In this document: positions 1 to 9,178 of the stretch, in pieces
Layout of the letters: every line of letters begins with the position of its first letter
Numbering within the stretch: position 1 is the first letter of the stretch
Assembly: GCF_028285715.1 (NCBI RefSeq)
Contig: NZ_JANQOO010000006.1
Span: 44,891-108,890 of the forward strand
DNA length: 64,000 bases
From: Ulvibacterium sp.
GTDB lineage: Bacteria > Bacteroidota > Bacteroidia > Flavobacteriales > Flavobacteriaceae
Direction of reading: 5' to 3'
Translations under genes and position numbers: made by a program
The notes under the pieces: generated by a model
What the model was told of the DNA's origin: nothing
The model's database searches: none
Seen by the model: only the letters and a program-made list of their open reading frames with translations

Positions 1-243
1 GTACATGGCAGGGCGTGCATTCTCAGGCGTAAAGGGTGTAGTGAACTTTTGATTGCGTTCCCAGTTCAGCTGGGCCAAATTATCTGAAATGCTCATTAAT
101 TTGGATAACGCCCTAGGTTTCTTCTTTAGTAAAACCTTATTGAGTCTTTTGGAGTGTTCCAAAAACTGTGGCTCCGAATATTTTGAACTCGGTAGTTCAC
201 TTTCAAAGTCCAGCGACTTGGCAGGGGAAATTACGATTTTCAT
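1..243 (-). CDS. yaaA: Peroxide-stress protein YaaA (UPF0246/DUF328), C-terminus outside window
   Basis: The reverse strand from the ATG at 241-243 reads 81 residues without a stop and runs off the window start. It opens with the MKIVISPAKSLDF stretch, contains LMSISDNLAQLN, and later FTPENARPA. These match the family signature seen in E. coli YaaA (LISPAKTLDY, LMRISDKLA, FTPANARQA). The family is known to lower free intracellular iron and limit oxidative DNA damage during peroxide stress; the biochemical mechanism is less settled. Full members are about 250 residues, so roughly two thirds are missing here. It lies 162 bases downstream of the pseudouridine synthase gene on the same strand and could have its own promoter in that gap. 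Confidence 0.9.
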   Translation of the reverse strand, partial: MKIVISPAKSLDFESELPSSKYSEPQFLEHSKRLNKVLLKKKPRALSKLMSISDNLAQLNWERNQKFTTPFTPENARPAMY

Positions 244-405
244 CTGTTTCTTGATTTAGACAGACTAAAATAACAATGATTTTGGGATAATGTCCTCAAA
301 TACGGAAAGAGTTTTCGATAACTCTATATGAAAAAATAATACTGTAAACCGGAAAACTATCGTGAAGCTAATTTTCTGCTCAAGGCCGTCCTAAGAATTG
401 ATGAT

Positions 406-1434
406 TTACCCCCTACTCTGTTTGGAATACCCCCTCCATTTTTCGATGCATTGCATCATATCATCTGGAATTACGGAATCGAATTGCATTTGTTTCCCGG
501 TTTTGGGATGTACGAAGCCTAGCGTCTTGGCATGCAGAGCTTGGCGTGGCAAGGCCTTGAAACAATTTTCCACAAACTGTCTATACTTTGTAAAGACCGT
601 ACCTTTTAGAATTCGGTCTCCGCCGTATCTAACATCGTTGAACAATGTATGGCCTATATGTTTCATATGCACCCTGATCTGATGGGTCCGGCCGGTCTCC
701 AACTTACAGGAAACCAGGGTTACGTATCCCAGACGCTCCAGTACCTTGTAGTGTGTGATGGCCTCCTTACCTTCTTCTCCGTCCGGGAATACCTGCATCT
801 GTAATCTGTTTTTAGGGTTTCGTCCAATATGACCTTCTATTTTTCCCGTATCATTATCCATGTTGCCCCATACCAAAGCTACATATTCACGTTCCGAGGT
901 TTTATCGAAAAATTGCTTGGCCAAGTGGGTCATAGCAGCTTCGGTCTTGGCCACTACCAACAATCCTGACGTATCCTTATCTATACGATGCACTAGTCCA
1001 GGGCGTTCGTTGGTATTCATGGGGAGATGTTCCAGATGATGAATAAGTCCATTGATCAACGTCCCCGAATAGTTGCCATGACCTGGATGCACCACCATTC
1101 CGGGAGGTTTGTCTACGACCAGTAAAGTCTCGTCCTCATAAACGATGTTAAGCGGAATATTTTCCGGAACCAATAACAACTCATGCGGCGGATGCTCAAA
1201 AAGCACTTTTACTTCATCACCTGCCTTCACTTTGTAATTCTGCTTTACAATAGCGTCATTTACCCAAATATTTCCGGTTTTGGCCGCTTGTTGAATCTTG
1301 TTTCGCGTAGCGTTCTCTATGAAGTTCATCAAAAATTTGTCCACCCGCAGGGGTTCTTGCCCTTTTGAGGCCACAAATCTAAAATGTTCAAACAGCTCGT
1401 CCCCATCAAGTTCACGGGTACCTTGTTCTTCCAT
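406..1434 (-). CDS. rluD: RluA/RluD-family 23S rRNA pseudouridine synthase
   Basis: The 342-residue protein has an N-terminal S4 RNA-binding domain (about residues 28-85, with LRVDKFLMNFI) followed by the RluA catalytic domain. The catalytic aspartate is D152 in LVHRIDKDTSGLL, and the RTHQIRVHM motif typical of the fold follows. Length and domain order fit the RluD group, which isomerises uridines in helix 69 of 23S rRNA; the exact target sites are inferred. The gene starts five bases after the PASTA gene ends, so the two are probably co-transcribed. The assignment to RluD rather than RluC rests on the S4 domain, the length and the usual flavobacterial neighbourhood next to ddl. Confidence 0.88.
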   Translation of the reverse strand: MEEQGTRELDGDELFEHFRFVASKGQEPLRVDKFLMNFIENATRNKIQQAAKTGNIWVNDAIVKQNYKVKAGDEVKVLFEHPPHELLLVPENIPLNIVYEDETLLVVDKPPGMVVHPGHGNYSGTLINGLIHHLEHLPMNTNERPGLVHRIDKDTSGLLVVAKTEAAMTHLAKQFFDKTSEREYVALVWGNMDNDTGKIEGHIGRNPKNRLQMQVFPDGEEGKEAITHYKVLERLGYVTLVSCKLETGRTHQIRVHMKHIGHTLFNDVRYGGDRILKGTVFTKYRQFVENCFKALPRQALHAKTLGFVHPKTGKQMQFDSVIPDDMMQCIEKWRGYSKQSRG

Positions 1435-1439
1435 AATCT

Positions 1440-2027
1440 TTAGTTGGACTGTGCCTGGATCCGAGCACTATCCGGGATAGTCCCGTTTCCACAGACCAGC
1501 TCTATTTTAGAAGTTTTTGGTAGTTTATCTCCGGGTTTTATATCCTTACCCTTATACTTTATATAGTATACCATATCCTTACCCAACTGATCAATGTAAG
1601 TTACCCGCTGTACATCCAGGCCTACGGCCCGCAACATGGAAGAGGCATTCCTTTGGGTCACTTGGATAATATTCGGTACCGTAACTTTCTTGTATCCCGA
1701 GGGGTTCACGGTAAAATAAATCTTCCGATTTTCCTTTACCTTGCTACCGGCAGATGGATCTTGTTCTATGATGGAGAATCTAGGATATGTGGGATCGTAG
1801 TTGGCGGAATCCAATACTTCAAATCGCAATCCGGCCTCCTCTACAGCATTGCGCATTTCCATTACAGACATTTTTGAAAAATCGGGTACAACAACAAATT
1901 CTCCGTGGTTCGTTGTACTGTTCAACCAACGAAGGCTTAAAAATATAAGACCTATCAAAACCAACAAGGATAAGCCTATCTGTATCAAAAAGGTTTTGCT
2001 CTTTAGAAAATTGAAAAAACTTCTCAT
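1440..2027 (-). CDS. Membrane-anchored PASTA-domain protein
   Basis: The 195-residue protein has a short cytoplasmic N-terminus, one transmembrane helix (about residues 12-32), and then two to three PASTA repeats outside the membrane (VVVPDFSKMSVMEMRN, KVTVPNIIQVTQRNASSML). PASTA domains bind peptidoglycan or muropeptides in penicillin-binding proteins and Ser/Thr kinases. Here no kinase or transpeptidase domain is attached. The reading frame is open up to 2066, but I chose the ATG at 2025-2027 because a TATCTTTG promoter element lies at 2046-2053, inside the longer version. The divergent neighbour is ddl, which supports a cell-wall role, although the actual function is unknown. Confidence 0.85.
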   Translation of the reverse strand: MRSFFNFLKSKTFLIQIGLSLLVLIGLIFLSLRWLNSTTNHGEFVVVPDFSKMSVMEMRNAVEEAGLRFEVLDSANYDPTYPRFSIIEQDPSAGSKVKENRKIYFTVNPSGYKKVTVPNIIQVTQRNASSMLRAVGLDVQRVTYIDQLGKDMVYYIKYKGKDIKPGDKLPKTSKIELVCGNGTIPDSARIQAQSN

Positions 2028-2045
2028 GGTCAAATAATCGTCGGA

Positions 2046-2072
2046 CAAAGATAGGAAATGAGCCAAAACAAA
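2046..2072 (-). promoter_or_regulatory. Bacteroidota-type promoter for the PASTA gene
   Basis: On the reverse strand TATCTTTG (2046-2053) matches the flavobacterial -7 consensus TAnnTTTG exactly. A TTTG lies upstream at 2069-2072 with a 15-base gap, a little short of the usual 17-23. It is 18 bases before the chosen ATG and decides that start. Confidence 0.55.
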
Positions 2073-2210
2073 TGGTTTTAACCCTTTAAAAGTTGATGGA
2101 TCCTATCCTTGTTTACTAAAAAATCAATACGTGGTTGTGCCATGGAATTGTTTTTTACTTACTTTGGGCTTTGGACGGCATGGCCTGCCAACTTCCTATT
2201 GAATTATACT

Positions 2211-3194
2211 ATGAAAAAAAGTATCGCCATTATTATGGGCGGGTATTCCAGCGAGTATCAAATTTCCCTCAAAAGTGGAAACGTGGTCTATGAGTGTCTG
2301 AACAAGGCTAAATTTGATGCATACCGAATCCATATTTTAAAGGAGAAATGGGTCTACGTTGATGATGCCAAAAATGAGATTTCCGTAAATCGTCATGATT
2401 TTTCGGTCACTATTAAGAATAGTACCATTCATTTTGACTGTGTTTTTAATGCAATTCATGGTACACCAGGTGAGAATGGTCTTATGCAGGCTTATTTTGA
2501 ATTATTGGGCATTCCCCATACTTCCTGCGGTCACTACCAATCGGCCCTAACTTTTAATAAGCGTGATCTTCTCAGTGTTTTGAAGCCCTACGGTATAAAA
2601 TCTGCGGCTTCCTATTATTTGAATTTTGGCGATACCATAGACGAGGATGCCATTATTGAACGGGTATCACTACCCTGCTTCGTAAAAGCAAACCGCGCGG
2701 GAAGTAGTTTTGGTATATCTAAGGTTTACAGGAAAGAAGATCTAAGGCAGGCAATTGAGAAGGCATATAAAGAGGATGATGAAATCCTTATTGAGGCATT
2801 CTTGGATGGAACCGAAGTTTCCGTAGGTGTAATTACTTACAATGGAAAGACTAAGGTGTTACCTATTACCGAGATAACCACGGAAAATGACTTTTTTGAT
2901 TATGAGGCCAAATATGAAGGAAAATCCCAGGAAATTACACCTGCTAGAATATCCGGTGATCAAGAAAAAAAGGTTACGGAATTGGCCAAACGTGCTTATG
3001 AGGTTATTAAGATGAAAGGATTTTCAAGGAGTGAGTTCATTTTTGTGAATAATGAACCCTATATGCTGGAAATGAACACCACACCTGGGCTTACCAAGGA
3101 AAGTATTCTGCCCGAACAAGCACGCGTAGCCGGAATATCCCTTTCTACCCTTTTTGAAAGTGCCATTGACGAGGCTTTACGGGAAAATACCTAA
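2211..3194 (+). CDS. ddl: D-alanine--D-alanine ligase
   Basis: The enzyme joins two D-alanines using ATP, supplying the terminal dipeptide of the peptidoglycan stem in the cytoplasm. The 327-residue product starts MKKSIAIIMGGYSSEYQISL, the usual Ddl N-terminal motif. It also has HGTPGENGLMQAYFELLGIP (the HGxxGEDG-like box) and the C-terminal ATP-grasp metal and substrate site EMNTTPGLTKES. An upstream in-frame start at 2109 would add 34 residues that do not look like Ddl, so the ATG at 2211 is preferred. coaD follows after 9 bases, suggesting one transcript. The gene is divergent from the PASTA/rluD pair. Confidence 0.93.
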   Translation: MKKSIAIIMGGYSSEYQISLKSGNVVYECLNKAKFDAYRIHILKEKWVYVDDAKNEISVNRHDFSVTIKNSTIHFDCVFNAIHGTPGENGLMQAYFELLGIPHTSCGHYQSALTFNKRDLLSVLKPYGIKSAASYYLNFGDTIDEDAIIERVSLPCFVKANRAGSSFGISKVYRKEDLRQAIEKAYKEDDEILIEAFLDGTEVSVGVITYNGKTKVLPITEITTENDFFDYEAKYEGKSQEITPARISGDQEKKVTELAKRAYEVIKMKGFSRSEFIFVNNEPYMLEMNTTPGLTKESILPEQARVAGISLSTLFESAIDEALRENT

Positions 3195-3203
3195 CTTTAG
3201 GCT

Positions 3204-3659
3204 ATGAGACGTGCCATATTTCCGGGGTCTTTTGATCCTCTCACCTTAGGTCACTATGACATCATAAAACGGGGCATTACCCTTTTCGACGAAATAATAA
3301 TCGCCATCGGTATCAATGCGGAAAAGCAATATATGTTCACTTTGGAACAAAGAATGCGGTTCATCAAAAAAGCCTTTGAAAAAGAGCCGAAAATAAGAGT
3401 GCTTACGTACCAAGGGCTTACCGTAGAATTTTGTAAAAAGGTACATGCCGATTTTATCCTAAGAGGCCTTCGTAATCCCGCGGACTTTGAATTTGAGAAG
3501 GCCATTGCACACACCAACCGTAAACTGTCGGAAATTGAGACCGTTTTTCTATTAACTTCTTCCGGAAAGTCTTACATAAGTTCTTCCATCGTTCGGGATG
3601 TCATTAGACACGGAGGGGACTACACTGGCCTAGTGCCCGATTCCGTCAGAATTACGTAG
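3204..3659 (+). CDS. coaD: Phosphopantetheine adenylyltransferase
   Basis: CoaD transfers AMP from ATP to 4'-phosphopantetheine, the penultimate step of coenzyme A synthesis in the cytoplasm. The 151-residue length is typical. The nucleotidyltransferase TxGH motif is visible in PGSFDPLTLGHYDII near the N-terminus. LRNPADFEFE and the C-terminal ISSSIVRD block (ISSTxxR-type) complete the family signature. It begins 9 bases after ddl and probably shares its transcript. A gap of about 180 bases, AT-rich and without an obvious strong terminator, separates it from the sensor kinase gene. Confidence 0.95.
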   Translation: MRRAIFPGSFDPLTLGHYDIIKRGITLFDEIIIAIGINAEKQYMFTLEQRMRFIKKAFEKEPKIRVLTYQGLTVEFCKKVHADFILRGLRNPADFEFEKAIAHTNRKLSEIETVFLLTSSGKSYISSSIVRDVIRHGGDYTGLVPDSVRIT

Positions 3660-3843
3660 TACGCTTCTTACCAGTGACCTAACGTACTTATTCATTTTTT
3701 CTGGAACAAGTACACAATAATTACTAAATATTCATAATTTTAGTAAGAAAATTCCCTATTCTAAAATTTATTTGAAATTTCACCCTATCCAAATATAGGA
3801 TCACAACGAGTTTGCGTATGTTCACAACAAACCTTTAGCAAAA

Positions 3844-5733
3844 ATGGAAAATCGTTCTACTTTAGTAAGAAATTACAACTTTATGTTGAGGGGATCCCAA
3901 ACATTATCCAGTAATTATTTGATTAAACAACTACCCAAAGCCACTGTTTTTCTAAACAAAAGGCTACAGGTGGTACATGCTTCGGATTCTTGGGTAGACT
4001 ATTTTCATTTTAGCAACGATATTGTCCTTGGACAAAATATCTCCGAGCTCTTTGGCGAAATAAGCAAGGACTGGAAAACCGTCATGAACAACTGTTTAAA
4101 AGGTAAACCGTCCAACGTTGGTGTAGAGCGATTTATGGACCATGAAAATAAGGAAAAATGGTTTGAGTGGTCCAATATTCCGTGGTATGACGAGAATGAA
4201 AATATTATTGGCATCATAATCCAAACGGACGATATCACAACCCGATTACAGAATGAAATAAAACTTGAAAAGCTTGAAGTTCTTTTGCGTGAAAAATCGG
4301 AAATCGCCAAAATCGGCAGTTGGGAATATGATATACTCAAGGATGAAATTTCTTGGTCCGACATGACCAAGGCTATTCATGAGGTTCCCATGAACTATGT
4401 ACCAACCATTGAAAAGGGAATTGATTTCTATAAACAAGGTTATAGCAGAAATACGATTTCCATGGCTGTCAACAAGGCCATGGAAAATGGTACCTCATGG
4501 AACGAAAAACTACAGATTATAACGGCCAAGGGTAATGAAAAATGGGTAATAGCAGCTGGAAAACCTATTTTTAAGGATGAGAGGTTAATTGGATTGATTG
4601 GTACTCTTCAAGATGTAAATGACCAGGTTCTTTCCCAAACGAAGACCAAGGAAAATGAACATCTTCTCAAAACTTTAATCGATCATTTGCCCTTAAATGT
4701 TTTTATAAAGGATAAGGAATCCAGAAAAGTGCTGGTAAATAAAGCGGAATGTGATTATTTAGGCGTTAAGGGCCCTGAAGAAGTTTTGGGAAAGACCGAT
4801 TATGATTTTTATGATGAGGAAACAGCAAATACTACCAGGGAAGATGATTTGCATGTTATGAATTCCATGACGCCCATTTTGGGAGAGGAAAGGGGAAGCA
4901 TAAAAAAGAACGGGGATGCCATTACCTTTTTAACCTCCAAGATACCCCTTATAGGGGATGACGGCATAGCCTACGGATTGGTAGGCATCAGTATGGATAT
5001 CAGCAATCTTAAGCAAAAGGAGGAGGAACTAAGGGATTTGATCAATGTGACCTCCTTACAAAACAAAAAACTTGTCAATTTTGCTCATATCGTATCACAT
5101 AATCTAAGGTCCCACACAGCTAATTTCTCCATGCTATTGGACTTTTTGATTCATGAAAAAGACGAAGAGGAAAAACAGAATATCATCGGAATGTTGATAG
5201 ACGCATCCGATAATCTTCTAGAAACTTTGGAAAACCTTAATGAGGTAGTTGCCATAAGTACCAATACAGATTTGGAAAAGAAACCCATTAATCTTAACGA
5301 GAAACTAAAGACCGTTCAACAAAATCTCGCAGCATTTTTGTTGAACAACAATGCAAAGATTGTAAATTCCATTTCCGATGATGTGTTCGTAAAAGTAGTG
5401 CCCGCATATATTGAGAGCATTTTAATGAACTTCATTACGAATGGTGTCAAATACAAAGACCCTGAAAGAGATCCTACAATTACCCTAAGCGCAAGTAGTA
5501 ATAATGGTTATACCATAGTGAGTATTGCGGATAATGGGATGGGTATAGACCTAAAAAAATATGGGGACAAGTTGTTCGGAATGTATAAGACCTTTCATGA
5601 CAAAAAGGATTCAAGAGGTATTGGGCTCTACATTACCAAAAATCAAATAGAGGCCATGAACGGCAAAGTAATGGCATGCAGTGAGGTGGGCAAAGGAACT
5701 ACGTTTAACATCTATTTTAATGAAAAAGATTAA
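3844..5733 (+). CDS. Multi-PAS sensor histidine kinase (no transmembrane segment)
   Basis: The 629-residue protein has no signal peptide or clear transmembrane helix, so it probably senses a cytoplasmic signal. Three PAS modules are arranged in series (about residues 25-135, 145-265 and 275-395, the last with FIKDKESRKVLVNKAECDY). A dimerisation/phosphoacceptor helix follows with His419 in IVSHNLRSHTANFSMLLDF. The C-terminal HATPase domain carries NFITNGVKYKDP (N box), DNGMGIDL (G1) and SRGIGLYITKNQIEAM (G2). The H box reads HNLRSH rather than the classic HELRTP. Its stop overlaps the start of the receiver gene by 14 bases, so the two almost certainly form a two-component pair. The signal is unknown. 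Confidence 0.88.
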   Translation: MENRSTLVRNYNFMLRGSQTLSSNYLIKQLPKATVFLNKRLQVVHASDSWVDYFHFSNDIVLGQNISELFGEISKDWKTVMNNCLKGKPSNVGVERFMDHENKEKWFEWSNIPWYDENENIIGIIIQTDDITTRLQNEIKLEKLEVLLREKSEIAKIGSWEYDILKDEISWSDMTKAIHEVPMNYVPTIEKGIDFYKQGYSRNTISMAVNKAMENGTSWNEKLQIITAKGNEKWVIAAGKPIFKDERLIGLIGTLQDVNDQVLSQTKTKENEHLLKTLIDHLPLNVFIKDKESRKVLVNKAECDYLGVKGPEEVLGKTDYDFYDEETANTTREDDLHVMNSMTPILGEERGSIKKNGDAITFLTSKIPLIGDDGIAYGLVGISMDISNLKQKEEELRDLINVTSLQNKKLVNFAHIVSHNLRSHTANFSMLLDFLIHEKDEEEKQNIIGMLIDASDNLLETLENLNEVVAISTNTDLEKKPINLNEKLKTVQQNLAAFLLNNNAKIVNSISDDVFVKVVPAYIESILMNFITNGVKYKDPERDPTITLSASSNNGYTIVSIADNGMGIDLKKYGDKLFGMYKTFHDKKDSRGIGLYITKNQIEAMNGKVMACSEVGKGTTFNIYFNEKD

Positions 5734-6124
5734 CTCTATTTACATCGTTGACGATGATCCCATTACTGTATTCGGCATACGAAAAATGTTGGATTCCATT
5801 GCGGTCTGCGAAAACATCTCCGCTCACGGTAATGGAAAATTGGCCTTGGACGATATCAAAAAGTCCCTTAACAGCGATGGTCAGGTTCCTGAGATAATTT
5901 TTTTGGATATTAACATGCCGATAATGGACGGATGGCAATTTTTAGAGGAGTTCATTTCCCTTCCTTTAGAAAAAAGAGTGCGAATAAACATTGTAACTTC
6001 ATCCATAGACCCCTTTGATGTAAACAATTGGAATCTGTACAAATCCAGGACAGACCACATCATTACTTTTAATAACAAACCCATAAAACGAAATCATTTA
6101 ATAGAGATTACCAAGGCAGCCTAA
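5720..6124 (+). CDS. Single-domain response regulator (receiver only)
   Basis: The 134-residue protein is a CheY-like receiver with no output domain. Visible key residues are the acidic cluster in YIVDDDPITVFG, the phosphoacceptor D63 in FLDINMPIMDGWQF, the Thr/Ser position in IVTSSID, and K120 in NNKPIKRN. The ATG lies 14 bases inside the end of the upstream kinase gene, indicating translational coupling. The kinase is its likely phosphodonor. With no DNA-binding domain it must act by protein-protein contact or within a phosphorelay. The longer frame from 5681 only repeats kinase sequence out of frame. Confidence 0.9.
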   Translation: MKKINSIYIVDDDPITVFGIRKMLDSIAVCENISAHGNGKLALDDIKKSLNSDGQVPEIIFLDINMPIMDGWQFLEEFISLPLEKRVRINIVTSSIDPFDVNNWNLYKSRTDHIITFNNKPIKRNHLIEITKAA

Positions 6125-6147
6125 TTATGGGAAAGTTACTTTTTCCT

Positions 6148-6155
6148 TAATTTTG
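6148..6155 (+). promoter_or_regulatory. Promoter -7 element of the M14 peptidase gene
   Basis: TAATTTTG is an exact match to TAnnTTTG and lies 24 bases before the ATG at 6180. I found no clear TTG at -33, so only the -7 half is supported. Confidence 0.4.
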
Positions 6156-6179
6156 TGATGGACTTTTTGTTTGTGCCCT

Positions 6180-7937
6180 ATGAGATTTCTTGGTGTATTG
6201 TTGCTGATATTGGGTCTTATTGCCTGCGAGACCAAAAAGGAAGATGAAAAACCCAAGTTTCCCACCCAATTTGAGCTTTCCAATGGAAAGGAGACGGCAA
6301 CCTACTTGCAGGTAGTGGATTTTTATATTCAATTGGCCAAGCAATTTCCTGAAATCAATATCCAAACTATCGGAAAGACTGATAGCGGATATCCCTTGCA
6401 TATGGTCACTTATAATCCCGAAGCGACCTTTAATTTTCAAAAAATAGCGGATCACAAGACCATACTTCTCATTAACAATGGTATACATCCCGGAGAAAGT
6501 GATGGTATTGACGCCACCATGCTTTTGTATCGCGACTTGGTCATCGGGAAGATAAATCCACCGAGCAACACCGTATTGGTCACTATCCCAGTTTATAATA
6601 TAGGCGGGGCATTAAATAGGAACCGAAGCACGCGGGCAAATCAAAATGGGCCCGAATCCTACGGTTTTCGGGGCAACACCTTAAATTATGACTTGAATAG
6701 GGATTTCATAAAGGCGGATACAAAGAATTCAAGAACATTTACGGAAATTTTTCATTTGGTAAGACCCAACGTTTTTATAGACACTCATGTAAGCAACGGC
6801 GCGGATTATCAATATACGCTTTCCCATCTGTTTACGCAGCATAACAAATTAGGTGGGGAATTGGGTGCCTACCTTGATCAGGAAATGTTGCCTGCCTTGG
6901 AGAAGTCCCTAAAATTGGAAAATTGGGATATTACTCCTTATGTAAATGTGTTTAACAAGCCCCCTGAAAAAGGGTTTTCCCAATTTATGGACCATCCCAG
7001 ATATTCCACGGGATATACCGCGCTCTGGAACACCCTTGGCCTTATGATAGAAACGCATATGCTTAAACCCTATGCCCAGCGTGTAGCCGGCACCCACGAA
7101 TTTTTAAAGGCGATGTTGAAAATTACCGATAAGGACAGCGAGCGAATAAAGCGCCTTGGTGAAAAAGCCCGAACCAGGCATCAAAACTGGAACTACTATC
7201 CGATAAAATGGGCTTTGGACACAACCAAAACCACAATACGGGAGTTCAAAGGATACAAGGCCGACACTCTCCTCAGCGAGGTTACTGGATTTAACAGACT
7301 CTCTTACGATAAGGAAAAACCTTTCACTGAAAAAATGGAGTATAGAAATCACTATAAACCCATTGATTCGGTAAAAATCCCGGAAGCCTACATCCTAAAA
7401 AAAGGATGGACCTCTGTGATAGAGCTTTTGGATTTGAACAAAATAAACTACGAAACTTTGCAGAGGGATTCCACGTTAACGGTAGAATCCTATAAGATAA
7501 AAGAATACAAAACTTTGGATTTCGCATATGAGGGGCATTACCTACACTACGATACAAAAATCTCCAAGGATATGGTGAATCTCTTATTCTCGGAGGGAGA
7601 CCTCGTAATTCCTATCGACCAGGAAGGTATCCGTTATCTTTTGGAAACCTTGGAGCCCTGTACCGTCGATTCTTTTTTTAATTGGAATTTCTTTGATTCG
7701 ATACTACAAAGAAAAGAAGGCTTTTCTCCGTATATTTTTGAGAATATTGCCGCAGAAATGCTAGAAAATGACGATCAGCTTAGGGATGATTTCAATACCA
7801 AGAAAAAAAATGATTTGGAGTTTGCGGATGACTGGTACGCCCAATTGGATTGGTTGTACCAAAAATCAAAGTTTTATGAGCCTTCCCATATGCAATATCC
7901 AGTTTACCGAATTGCTTCCGGCAAAGACGTTCCTTGA
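6180..7937 (+). CDS. M14-family zinc metallocarboxypeptidase, lipoprotein
   Basis: The 585-residue product begins MRFLGVLLLILGLIACETKK, a lipoprotein signal peptide with Cys after LIA, so it should be attached to an envelope membrane. The peptidase M14 zinc motif appears as NNGIHPGESDGID (HxxE-type), followed by NRNRST and a downstream zinc His in FIDTHVSNGADYQYT. The catalytic glutamate is plausibly in GLMIETHML. About 250 further residues follow the catalytic domain and are not recognisable. Bacteroidota have many such secreted M14 enzymes of unknown substrate. The ATG at 6180 is chosen over 6171 because it gives the cleaner lipoprotein signal. The receiver gene ends 55 bases upstream. Confidence 0.86.
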   Translation: MRFLGVLLLILGLIACETKKEDEKPKFPTQFELSNGKETATYLQVVDFYIQLAKQFPEINIQTIGKTDSGYPLHMVTYNPEATFNFQKIADHKTILLINNGIHPGESDGIDATMLLYRDLVIGKINPPSNTVLVTIPVYNIGGALNRNRSTRANQNGPESYGFRGNTLNYDLNRDFIKADTKNSRTFTEIFHLVRPNVFIDTHVSNGADYQYTLSHLFTQHNKLGGELGAYLDQEMLPALEKSLKLENWDITPYVNVFNKPPEKGFSQFMDHPRYSTGYTALWNTLGLMIETHMLKPYAQRVAGTHEFLKAMLKITDKDSERIKRLGEKARTRHQNWNYYPIKWALDTTKTTIREFKGYKADTLLSEVTGFNRLSYDKEKPFTEKMEYRNHYKPIDSVKIPEAYILKKGWTSVIELLDLNKINYETLQRDSTLTVESYKIKEYKTLDFAYEGHYLHYDTKISKDMVNLLFSEGDLVIPIDQEGIRYLLETLEPCTVDSFFNWNFFDSILQRKEGFSPYIFENIAAEMLENDDQLRDDFNTKKKNDLEFADDWYAQLDWLYQKSKFYEPSHMQYPVYRIASGKDVP

Positions 7938-7938
7938 T

Positions 7939-8526
7939 CTATTCCCCGAAGAGTATTTTTATATTGGTATATGAGTTTTGTAAGGCTTTTTGGATTTTTT
8001 TAGGGCCTTTCCATTTTACTTTTTCTATGCCTTCATTCTTTTGCCCTTTTAGTTTGCCCTCATAACTGGTACGCATTGCATACCAATGTACTTCCTTTAA
8101 TCTATATTTTCCATTTCTTTTAAAAACATGGTAGGTAATCTGTAATTTGTTTTCGATTTTTAACCCCTTCACACCGGTTTCCTCCTCTACCTCGCGTAAT
8201 GCACATTCCTCCAAGCTTTCACTTTTTTCCAACTTCCCTTTGGGCAAATCCCACTTATCGTTTCTGTAGATAAAAAGTACCTTTCCTTTCTTGTTGGTCA
8301 CTACGCCTCCAGCAGCAATTTCCAGTTGAATCTGCTTACAGAACTTTTTTAGGATTTCTTCATGGTTGGGGTGATAGATATAGGCCTCTTCCAACCTTTT
8401 CTTGGCCAATGCATCAATAGCTTCCTGTATAGCTTCTGCGTTTAAGGGGAAATATTTACTGTTCGCTATTTCAGAAAGTTTGTTGGTTAAAATAAGAGGT
8501 GCCTCTTTAACGAAAACTTTATACAT
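7939..8526 (-). CDS. Nudix hydrolase
   Basis: The 195-residue protein carries a complete Nudix box at about residues 95-117, GKLEKSESLEECALREVEEE followed by TGV, with the catalytic REVEEE core. The N-terminal 70 residues (APLILTNKLSEI and onward) form the extra domain commonly seen on flavobacterial homologues. Such enzymes hydrolyse a nucleoside diphosphate linked to another group; the substrate cannot be read from sequence. The ATG at 8526 gives MYKVFVKEAP; an alternative ATG at 8535 would overlap the divergent pyrE start by two bases. The gene converges with the M14 peptidase gene, their stops being one base apart. Confidence 0.85.
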   Translation of the reverse strand: MYKVFVKEAPLILTNKLSEIANSKYFPLNAEAIQEAIDALAKKRLEEAYIYHPNHEEILKKFCKQIQLEIAAGGVVTNKKGKVLFIYRNDKWDLPKGKLEKSESLEECALREVEEETGVKGLKIENKLQITYHVFKRNGKYRLKEVHWYAMRTSYEGKLKGQKNEGIEKVKWKGPKKIQKALQNSYTNIKILFGE

Positions 8527-8533
8527 TTGCTCC

Positions 8534-9175
8534 ATGATTTTGGACAAAAACACCGCCAAAAAAACAGCAGAGCTTCTGTTACAAATTAATGCAATAAAGT
8601 TGAGACCGGAAAATCCTTTTACATGGGCCTCCGGGTGGAAATCCCCTATTTATTGTGATAACAGAATTATACTTTCCTACCCCATAATACGAAATTATGT
8701 TAGGGAGGAAATGGCCAAACAATTGGAATCCCTTTACGGTAAGCCAGACATAATTGCAGGGGTAGCTACCGGGGCTATTGGCATTGGAATGCTGGTTGCC
8801 GATTATTTAGGGCTCCCCTTTATTTATGTTAGACCGGAACCCAAAGCCCATGGAAGAAAGAACCAGATTGAAGGTAAATTGGAAGCCCATCAGAATTTGG
8901 TTGTAGTGGAAGATCTTATCAGCACGGGAAAAAGTAGTTTAAACGCTGTAAATGCACTCACTGACGAAGGTTCAAACGTAAAGGGAATGTTGGGAATTTT
9001 CAACTATGGTTTCGATGTGGCCAAGGAAAATTTTGAGAAAAGGGATATTGAATTGCATACGCTCGGGGATTACGACCATCTCATTGAGAAGGCTTCGGAA
9101 ACCGGATACATCAAAGAGGAACAGTTGAACACATTGTTAGAATGGCGAAAAAGTCCTTCTACATGGAACTTATAA
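8534..9175 (+). CDS. pyrE: Orotate phosphoribosyltransferase
   Basis: PyrE converts orotate and PRPP to orotidine 5'-phosphate in pyrimidine synthesis. The 213-residue product starts MILDKNTAKKTAELLLQI and has the OPRTase motifs FTWASGWKSPIYCDNR near the N-terminus, IAGVATGAIGIGML, YVRPEPKAHGRKNQIEG (flexible loop with catalytic Lys/His) and the PRPP site VVVEDLISTGKSSL. The frame is open upstream to 8402, but that stretch is the antisense of the Nudix gene. The two starts lie only 7 bases apart back to back, so each promoter must sit inside the other gene. The SRPBCC gene follows after 3 bases. Confidence 0.95.
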   Translation: MILDKNTAKKTAELLLQINAIKLRPENPFTWASGWKSPIYCDNRIILSYPIIRNYVREEMAKQLESLYGKPDIIAGVATGAIGIGMLVADYLGLPFIYVRPEPKAHGRKNQIEGKLEAHQNLVVVEDLISTGKSSLNAVNALTDEGSNVKGMLGIFNYGFDVAKENFEKRDIELHTLGDYDHLIEKASETGYIKEEQLNTLLEWRKSPSTWNL

Positions 9176-9178
9176 GGA

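Noticed and set aside
53..259. Forward frame at the window start
   Set aside because: It is antisense to the yaaA reading frame, which has clear family motifs.
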